Source of the DNA: Chryseobacterium sp. BLS98
Lineage (GTDB): Bacteria; Bacteroidota; Bacteroidia; Flavobacteriales; Weeksellaceae
Length of the DNA stretch: 64,000 nucleotides
NCBI RefSeq assembly: GCF_001045445.1
Contig: NZ_LFNF01000003.1
Location: 744,001 to 808,000 of the forward strand
Reading direction: 5' to 3'
Below the pieces are notes generated by a model. It was not told the DNA's origin. It searched no databases and was given only the letters and a program-made list of their open reading frames with translations. Both the position numbers and the translations under genes were made by a program. Each line of letters opens with the position of its first letter. The first letter of the stretch is position 1. Positions 1 through 7,337 of this stretch are shown in pieces.

Positions 1-1
1 G

Positions 2-466
2 GGAATTTATCCTCAGAGTATCCAGACTCCGGACGATAATTTTGTTTCCTATACCTATTTTGATGGAGTTACCCAGGGGACAAAAACAATCCAGGGAACA
101 GCGCTTCCCGCAACACCGGGGAATTACTATATGGTCATGTTTACCAATGATTCTTATACCGAAGTATCCAACAGAAAGGAATTTCAGGTGATCGCCGGAA
201 CGCTGGGAACGGAAGAAGTGAAAAGTACAGAGAAAAATGTAATTCTATACCCAAATCCTACTAAACCGGGCGAACCTACATTCATCAAAAGTGATTATCC
301 TATTGAAAAAATTGAACTGGTTTCAGCATCGGGACAATTATTATACGAATCCAAAAACATCAACAACCAGCGTTTCTCTCTGGTGAATGAAAATCTTCCG
401 AAAGGAGTGTATTTTGTAAAAGTTCACTCAAGAAAATTATTTACTTTGAAACTGATTATACAGTAA
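2..466 (+). CDS. C-terminal part of a T9SS-exported protein (5' end outside window)
   Basis: The reading frame is open from the left edge to the TAA at 464-466, so this is the last ~154 residues of a longer protein. The first part (GIYPQ..., then GNYYMVMFTND.YTEVSNR) resembles the SKICH-like beta-sandwich found at the end of some secreted phosphoesterases; that is a family-level guess. The last ~75 residues (ILYPNPTK..., ending GVYFVKVHSRK..TLKLIIQ) are a typical type A sorting domain, the signal for export and surface attachment by the type IX system. The internal ATG at 131 is not the true start because the frame and the domain extend upstream. A bidirectional hairpin terminator follows. 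The catalytic part is not visible, so the activity is unknown. Confidence 0.8.
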   Translation, partial: GIYPQSIQTPDDNFVSYTYFDGVTQGTKTIQGTALPATPGNYYMVMFTNDSYTEVSNRKEFQVIAGTLGTEEVKSTEKNVILYPNPTKPGEPTFIKSDYPIEKIELVSASGQLLYESKNINNQRFSLVNENLPKGVYFVKVHSRKLFTLKLIIQ

Positions 467-490
467 TAATAAAATATAAAAAACAAAAGA

Positions 491-518
491 AAAGCAGGAA
501 ATACAATTTCCTGCTTTT
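491..518. terminator. Bidirectional hairpin terminator
   Basis: A 12-bp perfect stem (AAAGCAGGAAAT / ATTTCCTGCTTT) with a 3-nt loop lies between two convergent genes, with T-rich tracts on both sides. Confidence 0.8.
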
Positions 519-538
519 ATATTATTTGAAAAGGGCTT

Positions 539-2077
539 CTATAGAGAATCATCAAGCAAGGCATTTTCCCGTATGGTAGTTGGAGTAAAATCGTGAGGAT
601 CCGGAGTGATATCATTTGCCAGAATTTTTGAATCCTGAATAAGCTTTCCTTTAGCATCATAAAGTTTTAATAAAATCCATTTTCCGCTGCGTTCCAGCTC
701 CTTTGTCTCGGACACGTCTTGAAGCTTAACTTTTCCGCTGATAAGAACACCGTTTTTTACACTGGATGTATAAGTAGCTTTACCGTTAATATACTGTACA
801 ATTTCGGCCGTAAAATCTAAAGTTTTCTCCTTAGGTTGTATGTAAGTGTAAATAAGGCCTCCTTTTTTATCATAAACAGAGCATTCATAGGTGTTTTGTT
901 TTATATTGAGCTTTTTCTCTGACTTTAATTTGCTATTATCACTAAAAGACTTAGAATGCACAACCACGCCGTCTGCATAAGTTAATTCACTGTAGTCATC
1001 ATACAAAATACCATTATAAGGTATATCATCTTTATAAGTTAGGGTTGATTTTAAGCTTCCATTCGCATTATAAAATTTCATTTCCTGAATGACTTGGTCT
1101 TTCAGTGTTTTTTCTGTAGCTAATTTTCCGTTTTCATCAAAAGATTTACAAAGTACAACTGAACCGTTTTTGTAAACATCGATAGTAGAAATATGAGTGT
1201 AATCCATATTGTATTCATAATCTTCACCATCCTGAGGCTTTAGCAAATGAGAATTTTTGCCAGTCTGATAGATCAGAGTTCCGATTTTTTTCCCAGAATC
1301 ATCATATGTTATTTTATAGCCATCATTTTTATTTCTTTTCTCCTCCTGCAGTATCTTTCCGTTTTCTCTGAAAATAGTACCTTCCTTGATGGTACCATCA
1401 CTTTTATATTTTAGAATTTTAAAAACCCTCATAGGATTAGGGTAGTACCCTACTTGTATGGAGTCCGTAGTTTCGTATTCTTTTGCCAAATTAGTATTGT
1501 TTCCAATATATTTCCCTTTATCACCATAATATTCTGTCTTGGAATTTCCCTCCTGATCAACACTTATTTCGTATCGAGTTCCTTTGATATCTTCATCATA
1601 AACCACTTTCTTATAGACGGAAGGACTTTCATAGGTCGTAATTATATTGTAATACAATTTATTTTGCAAGTCTTTATATTCATATGATTTTCCACGGTAA
1701 TCACCGTTTGCACTATAGATAAAATCATTAATAAGCCTTCCTTTTTTATCGAAAATCTTAGAAGGCCCGGACGGATGAACTTCCGGATAATCTATAAGAT
1801 TAGCAACTTTGCCCTCCGGTGTATACCAAGTAACTCTTCCTTGAAAAATTTCGTTACCCGGACTAGTATCAGAGGCAAGACCTTCCATCTGAAGGGTTCC
1901 ATTTTTATAATAGTCTTTAATTAAAGTGAGATTACCTTTGGGTTCGGTTACGCGATAAAATTCCATTTTATCAGGAGTTGTTTTCTCCCAGTTCTTGTCA
2001 AAGTAGATTTTTTGCTGTGCATGTCCTGTAATGAAGACTAACATTGCAAAAAGTACAGGTATAAATAATTTTTTCAT
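539..2077 (-). CDS. Exported YwqK/MORN-like repeat protein
   Basis: A 512-residue protein with a signal peptide (MKKLFIPVLFAMLVFITGHAQ). The rest consists of repeats of the kind Y-x-x-G-x-L-x-x-E/K (for example YYKNGTLQMEG, FRENGKILQEE, FYNANGSLKSTLTY, YDAKGKLIQD), each roughly 20-25 residues, as in the YwqK family of MORN-like repeat proteins. Such proteins form extended beta-hairpin arrays; the biochemical role is not established, and the 'antitoxin' label often attached to YwqK is not supported here because no toxin neighbour is seen. The gene stands alone, convergent with the upstream T9SS gene and divergent from scoA. No lipobox or T9SS tail is evident, so it is probably periplasmic or secreted. 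Confidence 0.7.
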   Translation of the reverse strand: MKKLFIPVLFAMLVFITGHAQQKIYFDKNWEKTTPDKMEFYRVTEPKGNLTLIKDYYKNGTLQMEGLASDTSPGNEIFQGRVTWYTPEGKVANLIDYPEVHPSGPSKIFDKKGRLINDFIYSANGDYRGKSYEYKDLQNKLYYNIITTYESPSVYKKVVYDEDIKGTRYEISVDQEGNSKTEYYGDKGKYIGNNTNLAKEYETTDSIQVGYYPNPMRVFKILKYKSDGTIKEGTIFRENGKILQEEKRNKNDGYKITYDDSGKKIGTLIYQTGKNSHLLKPQDGEDYEYNMDYTHISTIDVYKNGSVVLCKSFDENGKLATEKTLKDQVIQEMKFYNANGSLKSTLTYKDDIPYNGILYDDYSELTYADGVVVHSKSFSDNSKLKSEKKLNIKQNTYECSVYDKKGGLIYTYIQPKEKTLDFTAEIVQYINGKATYTSSVKNGVLISGKVKLQDVSETKELERSGKWILLKLYDAKGKLIQDSKILANDITPDPHDFTPTTIRENALLDDSL

Positions 2078-2256
2078 GATTTTTAATTGATCTTACTATA
2101 GAATTTGTGTTTTATTTTATTGATTTCAAATATAAATCAATTTAGCAATACGGATATGAAAAAAATGAGCAGGTTTTAAGAACTTGATTTAGTAACTCGG
2201 ATGAATATTTTAAAAACAAAAAAGCAGAATATTTAACCGAAAAATCCTTATTATCG

Positions 2257-2264
2257 TAAATTTG
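2257..2264 (+). promoter_or_regulatory. Bacteroidetes -7 element of scoA
   Basis: TAAATTTG matches the Bacteroidetes consensus TAnnTTTG and lies 43 bp before the scoA ATG. No clear -33 TTTG was found at the usual distance. Confidence 0.55.
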
Positions 2265-2307
2265 AGAAAAATGATTAAATTTAGCCGACAGAAAAATCTA
2301 ATATTTC

Positions 2308-3009
2308 ATGATAGATAAAAGAGTAAAAAGTGCAAAGGAAGCTATAGAAGGCATTCAGGACGGAATGACTTTAATGCTGGGCGGATTCGGTCTTTGCGGT
2401 ATCCCTGAAAATTCCATTAATGCTTTGGTAGAAAGCGATGTAAAAGACTTAACGTGTATTTCCAATAATGCCGGAGTTGATGATTTTGGATTAGGATTAC
2501 TGCTCCATAAAAGACAAATTAAGAAGATGATCTCTTCCTATGTAGGCGAAAATGCAGAATTTGAAAGACAGATGCTTTCGGGAGAATTAGATGTTGAGCT
2601 TACTCCACAAGGAACTTTAGCAGAAAAATGCAGAGCGGCGCAGGCTGGAATACCTGCCTTTTATACTCCGGCAGGATACGGAACAGAAATCGCCGAAGGT
2701 AAAGAAGTAAAAGATTTCGACGGAAAACCTCACATTCTGGAACATGCTTACAAAGCAGACTTTTCGATTGTGAAAGCATGGAAAGGAGACCATGCCGGAA
2801 ACCTTATTTTTAAAGGGTCTGCAAGGAATTTTAATCATCCTATGGCAGGTGCTGCAAAAATTACCATTGCCGAGGTAGAAGAACTGGTAGAACCGGGAGA
2901 ATTAGATCCCAACCAGGTTCATATTCCGGGAATCATGATCCAGAGAATATTTCAGGGTGAAAAATTTGAAAAAAGAATAGAGCAGAGAACCGTTAGGAGT
3001 AAAGAATAA
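2308..3009 (+). CDS. scoA: Succinyl-CoA:3-ketoacid CoA-transferase subunit A
   Basis: A 233-residue subunit, the usual length of the A chain. The N-terminal glycine-rich CoA-binding stretch ([16 protein letters not shown], residues ~22-37) and the later [15 protein letters not shown] segment are diagnostic of family I CoA-transferases. With subunit B it moves CoA from succinyl-CoA to acetoacetate (ketone body and branched-chain amino acid breakdown) in the cytosol. The partner gene scoB is not adjacent: an antiparallel ABC transporter gene lies between them, and each subunit has its own promoter-like element. The choice of acetoacetate over other 3-oxoacids is inferred from similarity only. 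Confidence 0.92.
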   Translation: MIDKRVKSAKEAIEGIQDGMTLMLGGFGLCGIPENSINALVESDVKDLTCISNNAGVDDFGLGLLLHKRQIKKMISSYVGENAEFERQMLSGELDVELTPQGTLAEKCRAAQAGIPAFYTPAGYGTEIAEGKEVKDFDGKPHILEHAYKADFSIVKAWKGDHAGNLIFKGSARNFNHPMAGAAKITIAEVEELVEPGELDPNQVHIPGIMIQRIFQGEKFEKRIEQRTVRSKE

Positions 3010-3029
3010 TTCCTGATCATAATAATAAA

Positions 3030-3057
3030 AAAGCGCTGAAATTATTTTCAGCGCTTT
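3030..3057. terminator. Bidirectional terminator between scoA and ABC exporter gene
   Basis: A 12-bp stem (AAAGCGCTGAAA / TTTCAGCGCTTT) with a 4-nt loop and flanking A/T tracts lies between two convergent genes. Confidence 0.85.
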
Positions 3058-3061
3058 ATTT

Positions 3062-4864
3062 TTATGCTTGCGGGTTGAGCATTTTTCTTTCCCCGATCTG
3101 TTGTCGCCACATGGCATAATATAATCCTTTTTCAGCAATTAAACTATCATGAGAGCCCATTTCTATTACCTGTCCGCGTTCAAGAACATAAATTCTGTCG
3201 GCATGCATGATCGTACTTAAACGGTGCGCAATCAGAACTGTAATTTGTTCTCTTTCTTTCGAAATGCTTTTTATAGTAGAAGTGATTTCTTCTTCTGTAA
3301 TACTGTCCAATGCAGAAGTTGCTTCATCAAAAATCAGTAAATGTGGCCTTCTTAAAAGTGCTCTTGCAATGGCAATTCTTTGTTTCTCCCCGCCGCTCAG
3401 TTTCAGACCACCTTCACCAATCACTGTTTCGATGCCTTTTTCCGCTCTTTCCAATAAGGCTGTACAGCTTGATTTCTCTAAAGCAATTGCCAGTTCAGAT
3501 TCCGTAGCATTCGGATTTACAAAAAGAAGATTCTCTTTGATGGTTCCTGCAAAAAGTTGTGTATCCTGCGTTACAAAACCGATCTGGTTTCTCAGTTCAT
3601 CAAAATCAAATTCTTTTCCATTGATGGTATTGTAAAAAATGCTTCCTTCCTGAGGCCTGTAAAGCCCCACCAATAATTTTACCAGAGTACTTTTCCCGGA
3701 ACCGCTTGGCCCGACAAAAGCGATAGTCTCTCCGTTTTTAACATCAAAAGAGATATTATTTAAAGCTTTATACTGAGCAGACTGATGCTTAAAAGAAACA
3801 TGCTTGAATTCCAGCTCTTCAATAGCTCCGATCTGTTTTGGATGAGACGGTTTTTCTTCCACATCTTTTTTCATTAAACGGTCAAAATTCTGCAGAGAAG
3901 CTTCAGCTTCACGGTAAGAGATAATGATATTCCCGATTTCCTGCATAGGCCCGAAAATAAAGAACCCGTAAAACATCAGAGACAGGTATTGTCCCGGAGT
4001 TACAATGTTTTTAAAAATTAAATACAAAAGAGTCAGGGTAATCAACTGTTGAAGGAAATTCACCATCGTTCCCTGGATAAAACTTAAAGAACGAATGCTT
4101 TTGACCTTTCTGAGCTCAAGACCGAGAATCTTGTACGTATTATTGTTCAGACGGATCACTTCCTGATTGGTTAATCCCAAACTCTTTACAATTTCAATAT
4201 TTCTCAAGCTTTCCGTAGTACTTCCCGCTAAAGCAGTGGTTTCCGAAACAATATTTTTCTGAATGACCTTGATCCTTTTACTCAGTAAATTAGTAACAAA
4301 TGCAATCAGGAAAATTCCGCAGATATACACCGGCATGATTGACCAATGTAGGCGGATAGCATATACAGAAACGAAAATAATACTCACCAGAATTCCAAAG
4401 AAAATATTGATGAAGTTATTGATGAATTTTACAGAATCCTCTCTTACTTTCGTTAAAATAGACAGGGTTTCTCCACTCCTTTGATCTTCAAATTCCTGAT
4501 AAGGCAACGCCATTGAATGCTTTAAACCGTCTGTAAAGATTTTAGCACCGAATTTTTGAGTAATCACACTTACCGCATAATCCTGGAAAGCTTTGGCAAT
4601 TCTGCTCACCATTGCTGTTCCGATCAGTAATCCTAAAAAATAAAAAGCGCCGTGATAGACTTCGCTTCCATATAAATATTCGTTCAGGTTCCTTGGTAAA
4701 AGCTTTTCCTTGTCAAAAAAATTAGGATGCGTTACCAGCTGATCCAGTATATTACCGGTAATGGCCGGGGCAAACAAAGAAAAAACCTGATTAATGGCTG
4801 CCAGTAATAAAGAAATGACAATTAACCATTTGTAGGGCTTAAGGTATCTTAAAAGTATTTTCAT
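3062..4864 (-). CDS. MsbA-type ABC exporter (fused membrane and ATPase domains)
   Basis: A 600-residue half-transporter. Residues 1-320 carry about six membrane segments, starting at YKWLIVISLLLAAINQVFSL. The ATPase domain follows with Walker A GPSGSGKS (385-392), signature LSGGEKQ (489-495) and Walker B LLIFDEA (509-515), followed by an H-loop (AHRLST). It should work as a homodimer in the inner membrane. Lipid A flippases and multidrug exporters share this build, and the sequence alone does not decide the substrate. It is transcribed against both scoA and scoB and sits exactly between them. Its own promoter (TAATTTTG at 4882-4889) is back to back with that of scoB. Confidence 0.9.
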   Translation of the reverse strand: MKILLRYLKPYKWLIVISLLLAAINQVFSLFAPAITGNILDQLVTHPNFFDKEKLLPRNLNEYLYGSEVYHGAFYFLGLLIGTAMVSRIAKAFQDYAVSVITQKFGAKIFTDGLKHSMALPYQEFEDQRSGETLSILTKVREDSVKFINNFINIFFGILVSIIFVSVYAIRLHWSIMPVYICGIFLIAFVTNLLSKRIKVIQKNIVSETTALAGSTTESLRNIEIVKSLGLTNQEVIRLNNNTYKILGLELRKVKSIRSLSFIQGTMVNFLQQLITLTLLYLIFKNIVTPGQYLSLMFYGFFIFGPMQEIGNIIISYREAEASLQNFDRLMKKDVEEKPSHPKQIGAIEELEFKHVSFKHQSAQYKALNNISFDVKNGETIAFVGPSGSGKSTLVKLLVGLYRPQEGSIFYNTINGKEFDFDELRNQIGFVTQDTQLFAGTIKENLLFVNPNATESELAIALEKSSCTALLERAEKGIETVIGEGGLKLSGGEKQRIAIARALLRRPHLLIFDEATSALDSITEEEITSTIKSISKEREQITVLIAHRLSTIMHADRIYVLERGQVIEMGSHDSLIAEKGLYYAMWRQQIGERKMLNPQA

Positions 4865-4881
4865 TTTAATAAATAATGCTG

Positions 4882-4889
4882 CAAAATTA
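4882..4889 (-). promoter_or_regulatory. -7 element of the ABC exporter gene
   Basis: The minus strand reads TAATTTTG, a match to TAnnTTTG, 17 bp before the start codon; divergent from the scoB promoter. Confidence 0.45.
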
Positions 4890-4917
4890 GAGATATTATT
4901 TTGACTTATGGTATTAA

Positions 4918-4925
4918 TAATTTTG
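4918..4925 (+). promoter_or_regulatory. -7 element of scoB
   Basis: TAATTTTG fits TAnnTTTG and lies 60 bp before the scoB ATG. It supports separate transcription of scoB. Confidence 0.5.
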
Positions 4926-4985
4926 AATAATAAAGACCTTTTGTATTCAAGTGAAAAGAATTAAATTGCAGTCTAAGTTTTTACT

Positions 4986-5639
4986 ATGCTTACAAAAGAA
5001 CAAATTGCCAAAAGAATTTCAAAAGAACTCAAAGACCGTTATTATGTAAACCTGGGAATCGGAATCCCTACTTTGGTTGCCAACTATGTTCCGGAAGGTA
5101 TTTCCGTAGAATTCCAGAGTGAAAACGGAGTTCTCGGAATGGGGCCTTTCCCTTTCGAAGGAGAAGAAGATGCAGATATCATCAATGCCGGAAAACAGAC
5201 CATTACCATTCTTCCCGGAGGCTCGTTTTTCGATTCTGCATTCAGTTTCGGGATGATCCGGGGCCAGAAAGTGGATCTCACTATCCTTGGAGCAATGGAA
5301 GTTTCAGAGAACGGAGATATTGCGAACTGGAAAATTCCAGGGAAAATGGTGAAAGGAATGGGAGGTGCCATGGATCTTGTAGCTTCCGCAGAAAATATTA
5401 TCGTTGCTATGATGCACGTAAATAAAGCTGGGGAAAGCAAAATCCTTAAAAAATGTACCCTTCCGCTTACAGGAGTTAACTGTGTAAAAAGAGTAGTGAC
5501 AGAATTAGCCGTACTTGACGTTACACCAGCCGGTTTTAAACTGGTGGAAAGAGCGCCGGGGGTTTCAGTAGAACATATTATACAATCAACAGAGGCAGAT
5601 CTGATCATTGAAGGAGAAATTCCTGAAATGCAATTCTAA
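4986..5639 (+). CDS. scoB: Succinyl-CoA:3-ketoacid CoA-transferase subunit B
   Basis: A 217-residue B chain with VNLGIGIPTLV near the N-terminus and the SENGVLG motif holding the catalytic glutamate (Glu46), which forms the enzyme-CoA thioester in this family. Further family blocks are DIINAGKQTITILPGGSFFDS and MGGAMDLV. It pairs with the A chain encoded 2 kb upstream on the same strand. In most genomes the two genes are adjacent or overlapping; here an exporter gene in the opposite direction separates them. Both subunits look intact. Confidence 0.92.
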   Translation: MLTKEQIAKRISKELKDRYYVNLGIGIPTLVANYVPEGISVEFQSENGVLGMGPFPFEGEEDADIINAGKQTITILPGGSFFDSAFSFGMIRGQKVDLTILGAMEVSENGDIANWKIPGKMVKGMGGAMDLVASAENIIVAMMHVNKAGESKILKKCTLPLTGVNCVKRVVTELAVLDVTPAGFKLVERAPGVSVEHIIQSTEADLIIEGEIPEMQF

Positions 5640-5648
5640 TAAAAATAA

Positions 5649-5677
5649 AAAACCTTGTCGCAGACAAGGTTTTTTTA
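5649..5677 (+). terminator. Terminator after scoB
   Basis: AACCTTGTC-GCA-GACAAGGTT hairpin followed by a run of seven T, 10 bp after the stop codon. Confidence 0.9.
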
Positions 5678-5692
5678 TGCAAGAAAACTTAA

Positions 5693-6005
5693 ATACTAAT
5701 TTTTCTCCCGCAGATTTTGCAGATAACGCAGATTTTTTTATCGCTTGAAATTTAGATAATCTCAAATATTTTCAAAAGTGTTTATAAAACACTATTTAAC
5801 CGACATAGGAAAATGGAGCGTTAAAAAAATAAATGCTGTGAACGTTAAGAAAATTCTACTGTTTGAGTGCGGCACAAACATCGAGCCGAAGTAACAATAT
5901 TGAATCCGCACGAGTTTTAGAATTTTTAGAGAACAGCATTTATTTTTAGCGGAAGTTTTCCTGTCTTGAATTTTTGTTTCTTTTGTTTCAAGACAAAAGA
6001 AAAGC
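5693..6005. repeat. Tandem 0.31-kb intergenic repeat, copy 1
   Basis: First of two adjacent copies of a non-coding unit. The core (5800-6018) is 219 bp and matches the second copy (6108-6326) without length change. Inside it a palindromic element has outer arms AAAAATAAATGCTGT (5825-5839) and ACAGCATTTATTTTT (5933-5947), with the arms continuing imperfectly inward to GAGTGCGG / CCGCACGAG. A second dyad GTCTTGAA / TTCAAGAC follows. The leading part (CAGATAACGCAGATTTTTTT) also recurs in copy 2. No gene was found in the 774-bp gap that holds both copies. Confidence 0.85.
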
Positions 6006-6326
6006 TACTAAATTTTCCCTCGCAAAGTGAGCAGATAACACAGATTTTTTTATTGCTTGAAATTTAGATAATTGAAATGTTGTTAAAAGGCCAAAGTACT
6101 CTTAAAGCCGACATAGGAAAATGGAGCGTTAAAAAAATAAATGCTGTGAAGGTTAAGAAAATTCTACTGTCTGAGTGCGGCACAAACATCGAGCCGAAGC
6201 AACAATATTAAATCCGCACGAGTTTTAGAATTTTTAGAGAACAGCATTTATTTTTAGCGGAAGTTTCCCGGTCTTGAATTTTTGTTTCTTTTGTTTCAAG
6301 ACAAAAGAAAAGCTACTAAATTTTCC
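6006..6326. repeat. Tandem 0.31-kb intergenic repeat, copy 2
   Basis: Second copy of the unit described for 5693-6005, offset 308 bp in the core and 312 bp in the leading part, with only scattered substitutions. It keeps both outer arms of the palindrome (AAATGCTGT and ACAGCATTT). A short third start (TACTAAATTTTCC) ends the array near 6326. Confidence 0.85.
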
Positions 6327-6356
6327 ATCCCAGATTAATAATACAATACAAAAGAA

Positions 6357-6382
6357 AAACTGCTTCAAAAATGAAACAGTTT
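6357..6382 (-). terminator. Terminator of the DUF4197 gene
   Basis: AAACTG-C-TTCA / TGAA-A-CAGTTT interrupted stem just past the stop codon, followed on the minus strand by TTTTCTTTTG. Confidence 0.55.
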
Positions 6383-6413
6383 ATATATTTTAAAGCTTTT
6401 CAAAAAAATGAAA

Positions 6414-7235
6414 TTATTTCCCATCCTGCGCCCCAAAAACCTTCTGCAAAATAGAAGTTGTTCTCATGGCCGGAGTATTTCTGATGCCACTTTCTTTGTC
6501 AGCCACCATTTTGAAAACACCATTAATAGTTTCAGTGGTAACATACTCGTTAAGATCCGTTGTTACAGATTGTCCTGTAAAAGTATTGTATTTTGAAATC
6601 AGATTTTTCCATACCGTATCTGCACCTACCTTACCCAATGAAGCCTTTACTTTTGGCTGGAAAGCTGTAAACAACTGACTTTGCGTTTTGGTCTGTAAAT
6701 AGTTGGTTGCTGCGTTATCACTGCCTAACAAAATATTTTTGGCATCTGTGATCGTCATGGAGGTGATGGCTTTTGTGAAAATAGGGGCAGCTTCTGTTAC
6801 CGCATCCTCAGCAGCTCTGTTTAATAATTTTACCCCTTCATCGGCAAGGCTACCCATTCCTAGGGAACGTAGTGTGGTGTCAATCTTTCTTAACTTTTCG
6901 GGCATTAAAATCTTTACGGCTTCATTCTTTAAAAATCCATCTGTTAAAGCCAGTTTCTTGACACCATCTGTTACTCCCATACTTAAAGCTTCTTTTAATC
7001 CTGATGAAATCTGTGTTGAAGTAAGGCTTCCAAGATTGATAGGAGAAGTGTTCGCTGAAGTAGTGGAGGTAGAGGTTGTAGTAGGGATAGTTGTTGTAGT
7101 GTTTTTTGTTTTTGTCGGAGTATTGAGATCGACACCGGTTTTGTCTTTAACGGCAGATTTGATAATATCTAAAAGTTGTGCCTGTGAAGAAATTGAAAAT
7201 AATAATCCGGCTGCTAATAAAATGTTTTTTCTCAT
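6414..7235 (-). CDS. Exported DUF4197 protein
   Basis: A 273-residue protein with signal peptide (MRKNILLAAGLLFSISSQAQ). After a Thr/Ser-rich linker (residues ~40-70) comes the DUF4197 domain: ISSGLKEALSMGVTDGV, VKILMPEKLRKID, LGMGSLADEGVKLLNRAAEDAV, FTKAITSMTITDAKNILLG and NGVFKMVADKESGIRNTPA are its conserved blocks. The domain is widespread in Bacteroidetes and Proteobacteria but has no assigned activity. The gene is divergent from the hexosaminidase gene with about 100 bp between them and shows no operon partner. Confidence 0.85.
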   Translation of the reverse strand: MRKNILLAAGLLFSISSQAQLLDIIKSAVKDKTGVDLNTPTKTKNTTTTIPTTTSTSTTSANTSPINLGSLTSTQISSGLKEALSMGVTDGVKKLALTDGFLKNEAVKILMPEKLRKIDTTLRSLGMGSLADEGVKLLNRAAEDAVTEAAPIFTKAITSMTITDAKNILLGSDNAATNYLQTKTQSQLFTAFQPKVKASLGKVGADTVWKNLISKYNTFTGQSVTTDLNEYVTTETINGVFKMVADKESGIRNTPAMRTTSILQKVFGAQDGK

Positions 7236-7337
7236 TGTATTTTTTTTGCAAATTTAGATGATTTATTATTTAATAAGTTAAATGCCCAAAGAGTTTTGGA
7301 AAATAATTATCTTAGCTAAAACCTTAATCATACTTAA

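Noticed and set aside
539..2077. Toxin-antitoxin system based on the YwqK label
   Set aside because: The protein is exported and has no adjacent toxin-like gene.
5084..5608. Long open frame (174 codons) antisense to scoB
   Set aside because: Shadow of a real gene: low-complexity Ser/Pro/Ile product without family blocks, fully inside scoB.
5693..6326. CRISPR-like array
   Set aside because: Only two units of ~310 bp with internal palindromes; no short repeats with unique spacers and no cas genes.
6703..7257. Long open frame (184 codons) antisense to the DUF4197 gene
   Set aside because: Val/Ile/Phe-rich product mirrors the codons of the DUF4197 gene; no signal or motif.
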